Part shown: one piece after another, positions 63,839-64,000 of the stretch
Position numbering within the stretch: the stretch's first letter is position 1
How the letters are laid out: the number at the start of each line of letters is the position of its first letter
Origin: Catellatospora sichuanensis
Lineage (GTDB): Bacteria > Actinomycetota > Actinomycetes > Mycobacteriales > Micromonosporaceae
DNA: 64,000 nucleotides
NCBI RefSeq assembly: GCF_007483665.1
Contig: NZ_VIQO01000025.1
Location: forward strand, 1-64,000
Reading direction: 5' to 3'
Position numbers and translations under genes: made by a program
The notes under the pieces: generated by a model
Seen by the model: the letters and a program-made list of their open reading frames with translations, nothing else
What the model was told of the DNA's origin: nothing
The model's database searches: none

Positions 63839-64000
63839 GCACGGGTACCGAGACGATTGTCGCCGCACCTGATGCCGAGGTCCCGCCCACGGTGGGGGGC
63901 CGGGTGCGCAAGAAGCTGACCAGCCGCACCGCGAGCGCCGTGTCGCTGGTGATCGCGCTGCTGTGGACCGTGCCCACGATCGGCGTGCTGGTCTCGTCGA
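63835..64000 (+). CDS. aglG: Sugar ABC transporter permease (AglG type), partial
   Basis: Only the first 55 codons are in the window (MSTGTETIVAA... then a TM segment ASAVSLVIALLWTVPTIGVLVSS). The arrangement TM near residue 35 and WTVPTIGVL is typical of the second permease (AglG/MalG type) of alpha-glucoside importers, and its position after aglF supports this. ATG 63835 overlaps the micro-ORF stop. Confidence 0.82.
   Translation, partial: MSTGTETIVAAPDAEVPPTVGGRVRKKLTSRTASAVSLVIALLWTVPTIGVLVSS

Overview
The window is high-GC DNA with frequent GTG starts, many ATGA/GTGA stop-start overlaps and a gene order that is typical of Actinobacteria. The protein repertoire (pgsA-patA-pimA for phosphatidylinositol mannosides, EF-G2, three membrane cyclophilins, AglEFG-type sugar transporter) and the style of intergenic repeats suggest a Micromonosporaceae-like soil actinomycete. 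The family assignment is an inference. No rRNA, tRNA, CRISPR array, integrase or transposase was seen.

The backbone is a conserved actinobacterial housekeeping block, read mainly from the minus strand. From right to left it runs thrS - GNAT - HIT - pgsA - patA - pimA - small membrane protein - pdxS - pdxT - yebC - ruvC-ruvA-ruvB - yajC-secD-secF - apt - relA - cyclophilins (plus strand) - MBL hydrolase - hisS - aspS - rarA. This is the order known from Mycobacterium tuberculosis, with local insertions. The largest insertion is about 13 kb (25.5-38.4 kb) between yebC and ruvC. It carries a 3-hydroxybutyrate dehydrogenase with a PucR/GAF regulator, a lipoprotein hydrolase, a DHA2 efflux pump with its TetR regulator, a complete Liv-type ABC importer (livG-livF-SBP-livH-livM), a VOC protein and a pterin dehydratase. 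Smaller insertions are a transsulfuration enzyme/Lrp pair between pdxT and pdxS, an EF-G2/deacetylase/VOC group between pgsA and HIT, and nagZ with a two-component system between hisS and aspS.

The right end (53.9-64 kb) holds a CFA-type methyltransferase, a large sensor protein with a LacI-like ligand-binding fold fused to GGDEF and EAL domains, a membrane-tethered PemK/MazF-fold protein, adenosine-deaminase-family and Tam-like enzymes, cspA, and the start of an alpha-glucoside-type ABC importer behind a LacI-type operator. The left edge holds the start of an unusual gene that joins a disordered repeat protein, out of frame, to the second half of a GGDEF domain.

Two sequence-level patterns stand out. 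First, four gene junctions carry a 75-78 nt repeat unit (one is a tandem dimer) that forms a complete micro-ORF. Its start overlaps the stop of the upstream gene and its stop overlaps the start of the downstream gene. The 24-25 residue peptides share a [V/M]SE..ER...DERSEE pattern, and the DNA supplies the downstream ribosome binding site. Second, all eight convergent gene pairs in the window are separated by a long hairpin, and most of these hairpins belong to sequence families that recur at distant sites.
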